From contig NZ_LMMT01000023.1 in NCBI RefSeq assembly GCF_001422365.1, positions 248,001-312,000 of the forward strand: a DNA stretch of 64,000 bases, written 5' to 3'. The notes under the pieces were generated by a model. The model had not been told where the DNA came from. It saw only the letters and a program-made list of their open reading frames with translations, and searched no databases. The translations under genes were made by a program, and so were the position numbers. Below are positions 29,686-39,475 of this stretch, in pieces. This DNA is from Pseudorhodoferax sp. Leaf265 (GTDB lineage Bacteria > Pseudomonadota > Gammaproteobacteria > Burkholderiales > Burkholderiaceae_C). Position 1 is the first letter of the stretch. Each line of letters begins with the position of its first letter.

Positions 29686-30900
29686 TCACTGCGCGCAGCT
29701 GCGAAAACCGACGAAGCGCCAGTCGTCGTCGGGCAGCGCGAAGCCGCGCAGGCCACGGTCGTGCAGCCGCGCACGCGTGGCGAAGGAGGCCCCGCGCAGC
29801 ACCCGTGCGCGGCCCATCCAGGGTTGGCTCATCTCCGCCCAGGGCCCCGGTGTGAAGCCGGGCCAGGGCTGCAGCGTGCCGGCCATCCATTCGTGCACCA
29901 TGCCCCAGTCGAAGCCACGCCGTGCCGCGGTGTGCGCGGCGCAATCCCATTCGGCCTCCGCCGGCAGGCGCCGCCCGGCCCAGCGGCACCAGGCGTCGGC
30001 CTCCCACCAGCTCACGTGCGTGGCGCTGTGCTCGGCGGCCATGCGCACCGGCCTGCCGAAGCGTTGCTGCAGCACGGCGCCGCTGGCCACGCCGATCTGC
30101 TCCACGTAGCGCGGCCCGCGCCGGCCGTCGTCCTGGGCCTGCGCGCGCTCCAGCCAGGCCCAGCCCTCGGGCTGCCAGAGTTCGGCGCGGTCGTAACCGC
30201 CGTCGTCGACGAACTCCACGAACTGGGCCCAGCTGACCGGCTGGGCATCGATCTCGAATTCGGGGATCTGCACCGCATGGGCCCATTGCTCGTTGTCCAG
30301 CACGAGACCGTTGGGCATCGCGCCCAGCTGCCAGCGCGTGGCCGGCACCAGCAGCGGCGCGGACGGGCGGCGCGGTTCGCGCGCCAGCAGCGGCACCGGC
30401 ACGCCCAGGCGCTGGGCCTGCACCAGGATGTCCTCGCCACGCCGGTCCTCGTGCAGCACCGCCAAACGGAAGAAGTACAGGCCGGCATCGTTGTCTGGCG
30501 CCTTCTCCAGCAGTTCCAGCGTGCTCTCCAGCTGCTCCAGCAGGAAGGCCCGCGTGGTGGCCGCATCGGGCCCCTGCTCGGCACCATCGGCCCACCACAG
30601 GTCGGCCCGTGGCTCGATGGAGGCCAGGCGCAGCGGCTGGGGCGGACAGGCCGTGCCCTGGTGGCGCTGCGGGTTGCGGCCGATCCAGCGCTCGGCGAAC
30701 CAGCCCGCATGGCCAGCCAGCCAAAGAGGATCGCCTGCCCGGCCCGCCATGCCTGCGCCATGGCGTTCGCACAGGCCCAGCAAGTGCAGCGTGTGGTTGC
30801 GCGCGTCCATCAGGGCCAGCGACAAGGCCTCGCGGCCGGCACGGCGAAAGGCGGGCGTGTCCACGGACGCGGACAGCGTGGCGGCGGAAGACGTAGGCAT
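29686..30900 (-). CDS. EgtB/SenA-like SUMF1-family nonheme iron enzyme
   Basis: A 404-residue protein with an N-terminal DinB-like four-helix bundle and a C-terminal formylglycine-generating-enzyme-like domain (ATHVSWWEADAWCRWAGRRLPAEAEWD, then RVLRGASF). EgtB makes the C-S bond of ergothioneine; the related SenA makes the C-Se bond of selenoneine and is common in Variovorax-type bacteria. The first iron-ligand region reads LAGHAGWFAERW. The second, HEQQHQE in EgtB, reads HEDRRGE here, so one His ligand is Arg. No senB/senC or egtD is adjacent, so SenA is only a candidate assignment. Confidence 0.75.
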   Translation of the reverse strand: MPTSSAATLSASVDTPAFRRAGREALSLALMDARNHTLHLLGLCERHGAGMAGRAGDPLWLAGHAGWFAERWIGRNPQRHQGTACPPQPLRLASIEPRADLWWADGAEQGPDAATTRAFLLEQLESTLELLEKAPDNDAGLYFFRLAVLHEDRRGEDILVQAQRLGVPVPLLAREPRRPSAPLLVPATRWQLGAMPNGLVLDNEQWAHAVQIPEFEIDAQPVSWAQFVEFVDDGGYDRAELWQPEGWAWLERAQAQDDGRRGPRYVEQIGVASGAVLQQRFGRPVRMAAEHSATHVSWWEADAWCRWAGRRLPAEAEWDCAAHTAARRGFDWGMVHEWMAGTLQPWPGFTPGPWAEMSQPWMGRARVLRGASFATRARLHDRGLRGFALPDDDWRFVGFRSCAQ

Positions 30901-31061
30901 GGGCCATTATGGGCACGGCCGCCGGCCCGGGTTCCCACGCGGAAGACCGCACCGGCACAGCCTATAAAATCCGCGCGCCTCACGCACCCGACCTGCTGGC
31001 GCACAACGCCGGTGTGTCGGGTGCTTTCGCATCCGGGGCATCCAACACCAACGAGGAAGAC

Positions 31062-31676
31062 ATGCAAGGCTTGTTAAAGCTATCGCGGGCCATCGACTGG
31101 CTCAACGCCCAGGTGGGCAAATGGGTGATCTGGTTGATCCTGGCGTCCACCGCCATCAGTGCGATCAATGCCGTGGTGCGCAAGGTGTTCAACACCAGTT
31201 CCAACGCCTACCTCGAAGTCCAGTGGTACCTGTTCGCCTGGTCCTTCCTCGTGGCCGCCGGCGTGACGCTGCTCAACCGCGAGCATGTGCGCATCGACGT
31301 GCTGAACAGCCGCCTGCCCAAGAAGGCGCAGATCTGGATCGACATCGTCGGCTTCGCGCTGTTCCTCACGCCGCTGTGCCTGCTGGTGCTGTACTACACC
31401 GTGCCGATGACGCTGCAGCAGTACCACAGCGGCGAGATGTCCGGCAACCCCGGCGGCCTGATCCGTTGGCCGGTGTGGCTGGCGCTGCCGGTGGGCTTCA
31501 CGCTGCTGATGCTGCAGGGCTGGTCCGAGCTCATCAAGCGCATCGCCTTCCTGACCGGCGACGGACCGGATCCGACCCTCAAGGCCGGTGAGAAGAGCGC
31601 TGAAGAAGAACTGGCCGAGATCCTGCGCCAACGCGAGCAGGGCAAGGCCGCAGACGCCCCCGCGGCGGCCCGCTGA
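31062..31676 (+). CDS. dctQ: TRAP transporter small permease DctQ
   Basis: A 204-residue inner-membrane protein with four helices: around VIWLILASTAISAINAVVR (residues ~25-45), YLFAWSFLVAAGVTLL, IVGFALFLTPLCLLVLYY and LALPVGFTLLMLQGW. The Asn-rich motif and NREHVRID segment are typical of DctQ. The ATG at 31062 has GAGGA upstream; the longer upstream reading lacks support. It is followed 20 bases later by dctM. The C-terminal tail is charged and cytoplasmic. Confidence 0.92.
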   Translation: MQGLLKLSRAIDWLNAQVGKWVIWLILASTAISAINAVVRKVFNTSSNAYLEVQWYLFAWSFLVAAGVTLLNREHVRIDVLNSRLPKKAQIWIDIVGFALFLTPLCLLVLYYTVPMTLQQYHSGEMSGNPGGLIRWPVWLALPVGFTLLMLQGWSELIKRIAFLTGDGPDPTLKAGEKSAEEELAEILRQREQGKAADAPAAAR

Positions 31677-31696
31677 GCGCGCCGGAGACGACCACG

Positions 31697-33526
31697 ATGG
31701 AATTCATCACCACCAACTTCGCCCCGATCATGTTCGCGGGGTTGATCTGCTTTCTGCTGCTGGGCTTTCCGGTGGCGTTCAGCCTGGGCGCCTGCGGCCT
31801 GAGCTTCGGCATCATCGGCATCGAGCTGGGGGTGTTCCCGTCCTCGGTGCTGGCCTGGCTGCCGCAGCGCCTGATCGGCATCATGGCCAACGACACGCTG
31901 CTGGCCGTGCCCTTCTTCACGCTGATGGGCCTGATCCTGGAGCGCAGCGGCATGGCCGAGGACCTGCTCGATACCGTCGGCCAGGTGTTCGGTCCCATGC
32001 GCGGCGGCCTGGCGCTGGCCGTGGTCTTCGTGGGCGCGCTGCTGGCGGCCACCACGGGCGTGGTGGCGGCCTCGGTGATCTCCATGGGCCTGATCTCGCT
32101 GCCCATCATGCTGCGCTACGGCTACGACCGGAAGTTCACGAGCGGCGTGATCGCGGCCTCGGGCACGCTGGCGCAGATCATCCCGCCCTCGCTGGTGCTG
32201 ATCATCATGGCCGACCAGCTCGGCCGCAGCGTGGGCGACATGTACAAGGGCGCGTTCGTGCCGGCCTTCATGCTGGTGGGCTGCTACGTGCTCTACATCG
32301 CCGCGCTGGCCATCTTCAAACCGGCCAGCGTGCCGGCCCTGCCGCCCGAGGCGCGCATCTACCGCGAGGCCAACGGCAGCGGCGGCTACCCCTCGCTGCT
32401 GGTGCTGGTGCTCATCTCGTTCCTGGTGTCGATGGTGCTGGCGCGCCACATGCCCGAGGTGCACAGCTGGTGGCTGGACAAGGAGATCACCTCCGTCGCC
32501 ACCGACGAGAAGGTGGTGGTCGCCATGTGCGGCGGTGCGGTGGTGGCGCTGCTGATCGCGCTGCTCAACAAGTTCACGGGCCTCGGCCTGCTCTCGCGCC
32601 TGGCCGAGCGCGTGACCTTCGTGCTGATCCCGCCGTTGCTGCTGATCTTCCTGGTGCTGGGCACGATTTTCCTGGGCGTGGCCACGCCGACCGAAGGCGG
32701 CGCCATGGGTGCCATCGGCGCCATCGTCATGGCCTGGATGCGCGGCCGGCTCGACCTCACGCTGCTCAAACAGGCGCTGGCCAGCACCACCAAGCTGGGC
32801 AGCTTCGTGATGTTCATCCTGATTGGCGCCACCGTGTTCGGCCTGGTGTTCCAGGCAGCGGACGGTCCGATCTGGGTCGAGCACCTGCTGGCCAGCCTGC
32901 CGGGCGGACAGATCGGCTTTTTGATCTTCGTGAACATGCTGGTGTTCTTCCTGGCCTTCTTCCTGGACTACTTCGAGCTGTCCTTCATCGTGGTGCCGCT
33001 GCTGGCACCGGTGGCCGACAAGCTGGGCATCGACCTGATCTGGTTCGGCGTGTTGCTGGCCATGAACATGCAGACCTCGTTCATGCACCCGCCGTTCGGC
33101 TTCGCGCTGTTCTTCCTGCGCTCGGTGGCACCGGACAAGCCCTACGTGGACCGCGTGACCAAGAAGGTGATGGAGCCGGTCACGACCATGCAGATCTACA
33201 AGGGCGCGATCCCGTTCCTGCTCATCCAGCTGTTCATGGTGGGCACCATGATCGCCTTCCCGAACCTCGTGACGGGCAGCCTGGACAAGGTGCAGAGCTA
33301 CGACCTGAAGGCAGTCGGCGACCAGATGCGCGAAGGCCTTGCCGCTCCCGACAGCGGCAGCGAAGGGTATGGCTCCGACGGTGGCTACGGTTCCGACGAG
33401 AAGCCCGCAGAGCCCGAAGGCGGTGCGTCAGAGCCCGCGGTGCCGGCGCCCGAAGCGGCGCCTGCGGCCGCCGACGACGACCCGATGAAGGCCATGCAGG
33501 ACGCGCTCAAACAGCAAAAGCCTTGA
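31697..33526 (+). CDS. dctM: TRAP transporter large permease DctM
   Basis: A 609-residue membrane protein that carries the solute-sodium symport. It opens FITTNFAPIMFAGLICFLLLG and has the typical repeated halves with motifs LAQIIPPSLVLIIMAD and LDYFELSFIVVPLLAPV. It is longer than the usual ~430 residues: an extra helical region (about 215-290, SLLVLVLISFLVSMVLA) splits it, and a low-complexity tail follows the last helix (GSEGYGSDGGYGSDEKP and a Pro/Ala/Glu stretch). Larger forms of this type serve 2-oxo and hydroxy acids. Its gene ends at a shared bidirectional terminator facing dctP on the other strand. Confidence 0.92.
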   Translation: MEFITTNFAPIMFAGLICFLLLGFPVAFSLGACGLSFGIIGIELGVFPSSVLAWLPQRLIGIMANDTLLAVPFFTLMGLILERSGMAEDLLDTVGQVFGPMRGGLALAVVFVGALLAATTGVVAASVISMGLISLPIMLRYGYDRKFTSGVIAASGTLAQIIPPSLVLIIMADQLGRSVGDMYKGAFVPAFMLVGCYVLYIAALAIFKPASVPALPPEARIYREANGSGGYPSLLVLVLISFLVSMVLARHMPEVHSWWLDKEITSVATDEKVVVAMCGGAVVALLIALLNKFTGLGLLSRLAERVTFVLIPPLLLIFLVLGTIFLGVATPTEGGAMGAIGAIVMAWMRGRLDLTLLKQALASTTKLGSFVMFILIGATVFGLVFQAADGPIWVEHLLASLPGGQIGFLIFVNMLVFFLAFFLDYFELSFIVVPLLAPVADKLGIDLIWFGVLLAMNMQTSFMHPPFGFALFFLRSVAPDKPYVDRVTKKVMEPVTTMQIYKGAIPFLLIQLFMVGTMIAFPNLVTGSLDKVQSYDLKAVGDQMREGLAAPDSGSEGYGSDGGYGSDEKPAEPEGGASEPAVPAPEAAPAAADDDPMKAMQDALKQQKP

Positions 33527-33539
33527 GCGGCCTCCCATG

Positions 33540-33576
33540 AAAAAAGCCCCACGGCCTGCGCCGCGGGGCTTTTTTC
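33540..33576. terminator. Bidirectional Rho-independent terminator
   Basis: AAAAAAGCCCC stem, internal CGGC/GCCG pairing, then GGGGCTTTTTT. A-tract and T-tract on both sides let it end both dctQM (rightward) and the convergent dctP (leftward). Confidence 0.9.
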
Positions 33577-33591
33577 TCGGGGGCTGGAAGA

Positions 33592-34674
33592 TCAGATCTT
33601 CACGCCGTTCATGTACTGGTTGAACGGGAATTCGGAGAAGCGGTTCCACAGGATCTGGTCGCGCTGGAAGGCACGCATGTCCTGGTGGATCTTCTTGAAC
33701 TCGGGCGACTTGGCCTCGTGCTCGGCGAACACTTCCATGCAGGACTTGAAGCCCGCGTCGATCACGGCCTTGGGGAAGGCCATGAGCTTGGTGCCTTCGG
33801 CCACGAGCTTCTTGATCGCGATCGGGTTGAAGGCGTCGTACTTGGCCGTCATGTCGGTGGCGGCCACCTTGCAGGCGGCATCCAGGATGGCCTTGTTCTC
33901 GTCGGACAGCGTGTTGTACTTCTTCACGTTGATGAAGAACTCCAGGTCGGCGCCGCCTTCCCACCAGCCGGGGTAGTAGTAGAACGGGGCCACCTTGTTG
34001 AAGCCCAGCTTGGCATCGTCGTAGGGGCCGACGAACTCGGCCGCGTCCAGCGTGCCCTTTTCCAGCGCCTGGTACACGTCGCCGGCCGGCATGTTCTGCG
34101 AGACCACGCCCAGCTTGGCCATGCCTTCGCCGAACACGCCGCCGCCCATGCGCATCTTCAGGCCCTTGAGGTCGGCCGCCGTCTTGATCTCCTTGCGGTA
34201 CCAGCCGCCCATCTGCGTGCCGGTGTTGCCGGCGCTGGCGGTCTTGAAGTTGTACTGCGCGAAGAAGGCGTCCAGCAGCTTGCGGCCGTTGCCGTGGTCC
34301 TTCCAGGAGGTGTTCTGGCGCGTCGTCAGGCCGAAGGGCACGGCACAGCTGAACGCGAAGATCGGATCCTTGCCGGTGAAGTAGTAGGCCGCGGTCTGCG
34401 CCATCTCGATGTTGTCGCCCTGCAGCGCATCGACCACGCCGAAGGCGGGCATCAGTTCGCCGGCCGGGTGCACGGAGATCTCGAACTTGCCGCCCGACAG
34501 CGCCTTGACCGTCTTGGACAGCATTTCGGCCGAGCCGAAGATGGTGTCCAGCGAGCGTGGGAAGCTCGAAGCCAGGCGCCAGCGCACTGCGGCCTGGGCA
34601 TGCACGGCCGGCGCGATGCCCGTGGCCAGCACACCGGCGATGCCAGCATTCTTGATGACGGAACGACGATCCAT
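33592..34674 (-). CDS. dctP: TRAP substrate-binding protein DctP (2-oxoacid type)
   Basis: A 360-residue periplasmic receptor. It has a Tat-like signal peptide (MDRRSVIKNAGIAGVLATGI, cleavage near HAQA). The ligand-site segment YYYPGWWEGGADLEFFINV matches the subfamily that binds 2-oxo acids or lactate with a metal ion (TakP-like). The start at 34674 was preferred over 34740 because the RR signal starts there. It is convergent with dctQM (stop 66 bases from dctM) and forms with them a complete transporter in an unusual head-on layout. Confidence 0.9.
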   Translation of the reverse strand: MDRRSVIKNAGIAGVLATGIAPAVHAQAAVRWRLASSFPRSLDTIFGSAEMLSKTVKALSGGKFEISVHPAGELMPAFGVVDALQGDNIEMAQTAAYYFTGKDPIFAFSCAVPFGLTTRQNTSWKDHGNGRKLLDAFFAQYNFKTASAGNTGTQMGGWYRKEIKTAADLKGLKMRMGGGVFGEGMAKLGVVSQNMPAGDVYQALEKGTLDAAEFVGPYDDAKLGFNKVAPFYYYPGWWEGGADLEFFINVKKYNTLSDENKAILDAACKVAATDMTAKYDAFNPIAIKKLVAEGTKLMAFPKAVIDAGFKSCMEVFAEHEAKSPEFKKIHQDMRAFQRDQILWNRFSEFPFNQYMNGVKI

Positions 34675-34806
34675 TGAAAAGCTCTCCGAAGATTCAACAA
34701 AAGAAAAACCCGCTTCCCTTTTGGAGAAACGGGGACACAAGGTCGGCGCCGATTGTAGAAAGCGGTTACAAGCCGCTTCTTGCGGGTTTACCCCCGAACG
34801 AGGGGT

Positions 34807-36732
34807 TCATGCAACGAGCTTGAGTGCGGCCTGGGCCTGCTCGACGAGGGAAGGAAAGCGGGCCTCGATCGCCTTCGCGATGCCCGGCGCATCCAGGCCC
34901 TGCAAGGCCAGCAGCTTGGCCGGGTCGCCGTGCTCGATGAAGCGGTCAGGCAGTCCCAGTTGCAGCAGGGGCTTGACCACGCCGGCGGCAGCCAGTGCCT
35001 CGGCCACGGCGCTGCCGGCGCCGCCCATGATGGCGCCCTCTTCCACCGTCACCAGCGCGTCGTGCTCGGCCGCGACCTGCAGCAGCAGTTCGGTGTCCAG
35101 CGGCTTGGCCCAGCGCATGTTGACCACCGTGGCATTGAGCCGCTCGGCCGCCTCCAGCGCCGGGTACAGCAAGCTGCCGAAGGCCAGGATGGCGATGCGC
35201 CGCCCGGCGGCCGGCCGCTGCGCCTGGCGCCGCACCTCGCCCTTGCCGTAGGGCAAGGGCTGCAGGTCGGTGGCCACGGCGGCGCCGACACCGGCACCGC
35301 GTGGATAGCGCACGGCCACCGGATGTCCTTGCGCGAAGGCGGTGCTGAGCAGGCCACGGCATTCGCCTTCGTCGGCCGGACAGGCGATGGCCATGTTCGG
35401 GATGCAGCGCAGGAACGGGATGTCGTAGGCGCCCGCATGCGTGGCGCCGTCGGCGCCCACGAGGCCGGCGCGGTCGAGCGCGAAGACCACGGGCAGGTTC
35501 TGCAGCGCCACGTCGTGGATCAGTTGGTCGTAGGCGCGCTGCAGGAAGGTCGAGTAGATCGCCACCACGGGCTTGAGGCCCTGGGTGGCCAGGCCCGCAG
35601 CGAATGTCACGGCATGCTGCTCGGCGATGCCCACGTCGTAGTAGCGCTTGGGAAAGCGCTGCTCGAACTCCACCATGCCCGAGCCTTCCCGCATGGCCGG
35701 CGTGATGCCGACCAGGCGCGGGTCGTGCGCGGCCATGTCGCACAGCCACTGGCCGAACACCTGTGTGAAGGTGGGCTTGCCCGGCGTGCTGGGCTTGACC
35801 AGGCCCACGCGCGGGTCGAACTTGCCGGGACCGTGGTAGGCGACGGGATCGGCCTCGGCCAGCTTGTAGCCCTGGCCCTTCTTGGTCACCACGTGCAGGA
35901 ACTGCGGGCCCTTGAGGTGGCGGATGTTCTCCAGCGTCGGGATCAGCGATTCGAGGTCGTGCCCGTCGATCGGGCCGATGTAGTTGAAGCCGAACTGCTC
36001 GAACATGGTGCCCGGCACGACCATGCCCTTGGCATGCTGCTCCAGCCGCTTGGCCAGTTCGAACAGCGGCGGTGCGGCCTTGAGCACCTGCTTGCCGACG
36101 TTCTTGGCGCGTGCGTAGAAGTTGCCCGACAGCAGCTGCGCCAGGTAGCGGTTCAGCGCGCCCACGGGTGGGCTGATGCTCATGTCGTTGTCGTTCAGGA
36201 TCACGAGCAGGTTGCAGTCGCACACGCCCGCGTTGTTGAGCGCCTCGAAGGCCATGCCGGCGGTCAGCGCGCCGTCGCCGATGATGGCCACGGCATGGGT
36301 GTCCTCGCCCTTCTGTTTGGCGGCCATGGCCATGCCCAGCGCCGCCGAGATCGAGGTCGAGGAATGCGCCGTGCCGAAGGTGTCGTACGGGCTTTCGCTG
36401 CGCATCGGAAAGCCCGACAGGCCGCCCAGCTGGCGCAGCGTGGGCATGCGGTCGCGCCGGCCCGTCAGGATCTTGTGCGGATAGGTCTGGTGGCCCACGT
36501 CCCAGACCAGCTGGTCGGCGGGCGTGTTGAAGACGTAGTGCAGCGCCACCGTGAGTTCCACGGTGCCCAGGTTGGAGCTCAGGTGGCCACCGGTCCTGGA
36601 GACGCTGTCCAGCACATAGGCGCGCAGCTGGTCGGCCAGGGGTTTGAGTTCGTGGCGCGGCAGCCGGCGCAGGTCGGCCGGATCGTTGATGCGCATGAGC
36701 AGCGGGTAGGCCGCTGCGTCCGGGTTCGCCAT
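34807..36732 (-). CDS. dxs: 1-deoxy-D-xylulose-5-phosphate synthase
   Basis: A 641-residue thiamine-diphosphate enzyme. It condenses pyruvate and glyceraldehyde 3-phosphate in the first step of the methylerythritol phosphate isoprenoid route and feeds thiamine and pyridoxal synthesis. The N-terminal half shows [15 protein letters not shown] and the ThDP motif [18 protein letters not shown]; the middle has [18 protein letters not shown] and the transketolase pyrimidine domain. Length matches the family. It starts 22 bases after ispA in the same direction, so xseB, ispA and dxs form an isoprenoid operon, the usual beta-proteobacterial arrangement. Confidence 0.97.
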   Translation of the reverse strand: MANPDAAAYPLLMRINDPADLRRLPRHELKPLADQLRAYVLDSVSRTGGHLSSNLGTVELTVALHYVFNTPADQLVWDVGHQTYPHKILTGRRDRMPTLRQLGGLSGFPMRSESPYDTFGTAHSSTSISAALGMAMAAKQKGEDTHAVAIIGDGALTAGMAFEALNNAGVCDCNLLVILNDNDMSISPPVGALNRYLAQLLSGNFYARAKNVGKQVLKAAPPLFELAKRLEQHAKGMVVPGTMFEQFGFNYIGPIDGHDLESLIPTLENIRHLKGPQFLHVVTKKGQGYKLAEADPVAYHGPGKFDPRVGLVKPSTPGKPTFTQVFGQWLCDMAAHDPRLVGITPAMREGSGMVEFEQRFPKRYYDVGIAEQHAVTFAAGLATQGLKPVVAIYSTFLQRAYDQLIHDVALQNLPVVFALDRAGLVGADGATHAGAYDIPFLRCIPNMAIACPADEGECRGLLSTAFAQGHPVAVRYPRGAGVGAAVATDLQPLPYGKGEVRRQAQRPAAGRRIAILAFGSLLYPALEAAERLNATVVNMRWAKPLDTELLLQVAAEHDALVTVEEGAIMGGAGSAVAEALAAAGVVKPLLQLGLPDRFIEHGDPAKLLALQGLDAPGIAKAIEARFPSLVEQAQAALKLVA

Positions 36733-36754
36733 GGGGTTGTTCTCTCCGTAACGC

Positions 36755-37726
36755 TCAGGTCGAGCGGTTCACGACCATGTCGGCCAGGGCGCGCAGCGCG
36801 CGCGTGTCGGCCAGGCCGGCGCCATCCAGCGCCATGAGAGCCTGGCCCAGCAGGTCCTGGGCATAGGCCTGCGAACGCGCCAGGCCCAGCACCGAGACGT
36901 AGGTGGGTTTGTCCTGCGCGGCGTCCTTGCCGGCGGTCTTGCCCAAGGTGGCGGAATCGGCGGTCACATCCAGGATGTCGTCGACAACCTGGAAGGCCAG
37001 GCCCAGCGCCGCCCCGTAGGCTGCGAGGCCCTGCAGCGCCTGCGCGCTGCAGCTGCTCTGCGGATCGCAGCAGGCCGCGCCCATCATCACGCTGCCCTGC
37101 AGCAGCGCGCCGGTCTTGAGCCGGTGCATGTCGCGCAGCTGGTCTTCCGACAGGCTGCGGCCGATGCTGGCCAGGTCGATGGCCTGGCCGCCGGCCATGC
37201 CTTCGCAGCCCGCGGCACGTGCCAGCAGGCGGCACAGCCTGGCCTGTACGCTGGCCGGGGCGGCGGCCTGCTCGGACGTCAGCAGTTCGAAGGCCAGCGC
37301 CTGCAGGGCGTCGCCGGCCAGCAGGGCCTGGGCTTCGCCGAAACGCACGTGCACGGTGGGCTTGCCCCGGCGCAGCACGTCGTTGTCCATGCACGGCATG
37401 TCGTCGTGCACGAGCGAGTAGGCATGGATCAGTTCGACCGCGCAGGCCGCGCGCAGCGCAGCGTCGTCCAGCGCACGGGCCATGCCCTCGGGCTCGGCAC
37501 CGCCCACGGCCGCGCGGGCCGCCAGCACCAGCAGGGGCCGCAGCCGCTTGCCGCCGTCCAGCACGGCATAGCGCATGGCCTCGCGCAGCGCAGCGGGGGC
37601 CTCGTGGCCGTCGTCATCGGCCGCGTCGGGCGCGACCCAGGCCGACAGCGCGCTCTCGACGCGGTCCAGCGTGGCGGTGCTCCAGGCGGCGAGATCGAAA
37701 TCAGCGAAGGCGGGCACGGCGCTCAT
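36755..37726 (-). CDS. ispA: Farnesyl/geranyl diphosphate synthase
   Basis: A 323-residue short-chain trans-prenyl synthase making farnesyl diphosphate from isopentenyl and dimethylallyl diphosphate. The first Asp-rich motif is DDMPCMD at residues 108-114, the second DDILDV near 250. The KRLRPLL motif lies at about 60-66. The insertion of two residues (PC) in the first motif is typical of bacterial FPP synthases. Its ATG overlaps the xseB stop (ATGA), showing coupling; dxs follows. Confidence 0.96.
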   Translation of the reverse strand: MSAVPAFADFDLAAWSTATLDRVESALSAWVAPDAADDDGHEAPAALREAMRYAVLDGGKRLRPLLVLAARAAVGGAEPEGMARALDDAALRAACAVELIHAYSLVHDDMPCMDNDVLRRGKPTVHVRFGEAQALLAGDALQALAFELLTSEQAAAPASVQARLCRLLARAAGCEGMAGGQAIDLASIGRSLSEDQLRDMHRLKTGALLQGSVMMGAACCDPQSSCSAQALQGLAAYGAALGLAFQVVDDILDVTADSATLGKTAGKDAAQDKPTYVSVLGLARSQAYAQDLLGQALMALDGAGLADTRALRALADMVVNRST

Positions 37727-37962
37727 TCGGCGCTCCAGGGCTTGACCTGGCCTTGCTGGTCCAGCACGCGGATCTGCTCTTCCACGGCGTCGAGCCGGCC
37801 GCGGCAGAACTGCAGCAGGTCCGCGCCGCGGCGGTAGCCGGTCAACAGGCCATCCAGCGGCATCTGGCCCGATTCCATCTGGCCCACCAGCGCTTCCAGC
37901 TCCTGCAGCGCGGCCTCGTAGCTGACCGGGGCGGGTGGGGGCGAGGCGGCGGCCTTGGGCAT
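37723..37962 (-). CDS. xseB: Exodeoxyribonuclease VII small subunit
   Basis: A 79-residue helical subunit of exonuclease VII. It shows the family pattern [33 protein letters not shown]. The start MPKAAASPP at 37962 is used rather than an upstream in-frame codon because XseB proteins are 70-85 residues. It is first in the xseB-ispA-dxs operon; its stop overlaps ispA. The 258 bases before it contain the divergent promoter region with the Rieske gene and no gene. Confidence 0.93.
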   Translation of the reverse strand: MPKAAASPPPAPVSYEAALQELEALVGQMESGQMPLDGLLTGYRRGADLLQFCRGRLDAVEEQIRVLDQQGQVKPWSAE

Positions 37963-38220
37963 GGGCAATCTGGAGCGAGTTGGGGCGAAGGGCGGGATTT
38001 TAGGCGCTGCGCCGCCGCGCATTCCTTACAGGGCGAACTGACATCGGCCGCGGCTACAATCGCGCCTCTTTTTCCCCAGCAAGCGGCAACGCTTCGAAAG
38101 GAGCCTCGGCGGCTCAGCCGATCCACCCCTCCCGCGCAAATCTCCACTGGTGCCTTGGTGCCGTCGGAACAGGCGCCTACCCTGCCCCTTCATAGGGGGA
38201 GTCTCTAGGTCAGGACATGC

Positions 38221-39396
38221 ATGTCTGATTTAAGTCTTCAACTTCAGCAGGCCGAAAGCCAACTTCCCGTTTCCAGCTACTTCGACGAGGCGCTGTTCCA
38301 GCGCGAGTTGGAGACGATCTTCCAGCGCGGGCCCCGCTACGTGGGGCATGAACTCCTGGTGCCGCAGGTCGGCGACTACCACGTGCTGCCGCAGGAACGC
38401 GGGGGCCGTGCACTGGTGCGCACGCCGCAGGGTGTGGACCTCGTGTCCAACGTCTGCCGCCACCGGCAGGCCGTGATCCTCAAGGGCCGCGGCTCGCTGG
38501 CGAACACGCAGAGCGGCAGCGCGGGCGGCAACATCGTCTGCCCGCTGCACCGCTGGACCTACAGCGGCGGGCGCGGCGACAAGGCGGGCACGCTGCTGGG
38601 CGCGCCGCATTTCGCCGAGGACCCCTGCCTGAACCTGGCGAACTACCCGCTGCAGAACTGGAACGGCCTGCTGTTCGAAGGCGCCGAGCCCGGCCGTGTC
38701 GAGCGCGAGCTGGCCCGCCTGGGGCCGCGCGCCGACCTGAGCTTCGACGGCTACGTGTTCGACCGCGTGGAACTGCACACGTGCGACTACAACTGGAAGA
38801 CCTTCATCGAGGTCTACCTGGAGGACTACCACGTCGGCCCGTTCCACCCCGGCCTCGGAAACTTCGTGACCTGCGACGATCTGCGCTGGGAGTTCGGCGA
38901 GCACCACTCGGTGCAGACCGTGGGCATCGCCGGCCGCCTGGGCAAGGCCGGCAGCCCAGCCTACCAGCGCTGGCAGAAGGCCTTGATGGACTACCGCAAC
39001 GGCGAGGCCCCGCGCTATGGCGCGATCTGGCTGACCTACTACCCGACCGTGATGGTGGAGTGGTATCCGCACGTGCTGACGGTGTCCACGCTGTACCCGG
39101 TGTCGCCGCAGAAGACGCTCAACACGGTGGAGTTCTACTACCCCGAGGAGATCGCCGCCTTCGAGCCCGAGTTCGTCCAGGCCCAGCAGGCCGCCTACAT
39201 GGAGACCTGCGTGGAGGACGACGAGATCGCGCTGCGCATGGACGCCGGCCGCAAGGCACTGATGGAGCGCGGCGATGACGAGGCCGGCCCCTACCAGAGT
39301 CCGATGGAAGACGGCATGCAGCACTTCCACGAGTGGTACCGGCGGCAACTGCAGGGCGTGCCGCTGGCGCGGCCGTTCCAGATGCGGGAGCGCTGA
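38221..39396 (+). CDS. Rieske non-heme iron aromatic-ring hydroxylating oxygenase, alpha subunit
   Basis: A 391-residue oxygenase. The Rieske cluster ligands are C79 and H81 (CRHRQAV) and C107 and H110 (CPLHRW). The mononuclear iron site is D202, H204 and H209 in EDYHVGPFHP, with the bridging Asp in place. This family hydroxylates aromatics or, in several single-gene bacterial versions, demethylates or processes quaternary amines. No beta subunit, ferredoxin or reductase gene is adjacent. The substrate is unknown. A strong hairpin terminator follows the gene. It is divergent from xseB. Confidence 0.9.
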   Translation: MSDLSLQLQQAESQLPVSSYFDEALFQRELETIFQRGPRYVGHELLVPQVGDYHVLPQERGGRALVRTPQGVDLVSNVCRHRQAVILKGRGSLANTQSGSAGGNIVCPLHRWTYSGGRGDKAGTLLGAPHFAEDPCLNLANYPLQNWNGLLFEGAEPGRVERELARLGPRADLSFDGYVFDRVELHTCDYNWKTFIEVYLEDYHVGPFHPGLGNFVTCDDLRWEFGEHHSVQTVGIAGRLGKAGSPAYQRWQKALMDYRNGEAPRYGAIWLTYYPTVMVEWYPHVLTVSTLYPVSPQKTLNTVEFYYPEEIAAFEPEFVQAQQAAYMETCVEDDEIALRMDAGRKALMERGDDEAGPYQSPMEDGMQHFHEWYRRQLQGVPLARPFQMRER

Positions 39397-39419
39397 GGCT
39401 CTCCGCCGTCCGTCCGGCA

Positions 39420-39442
39420 GGGGGCCTTGCGCCCCCTTTTTC
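39420..39442 (+). terminator. Rho-independent terminator after the Rieske gene
   Basis: Stem GGGGGC, loop CTTGC, stem GCCCCC, followed by TTTTT, 23 bases after the stop codon. It separates this gene from the exporter gene. Confidence 0.85.
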
Positions 39443-39475
39443 CTTTCCAACCCACAACAACAAGCAAGAGCGGTC

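Noticed and set aside
34760-34778. Hairpin AAGCGG-N7-CCGCTT before dxs end
   Set aside because: Short stem and only a three-T run; too weak to call a terminator with confidence.
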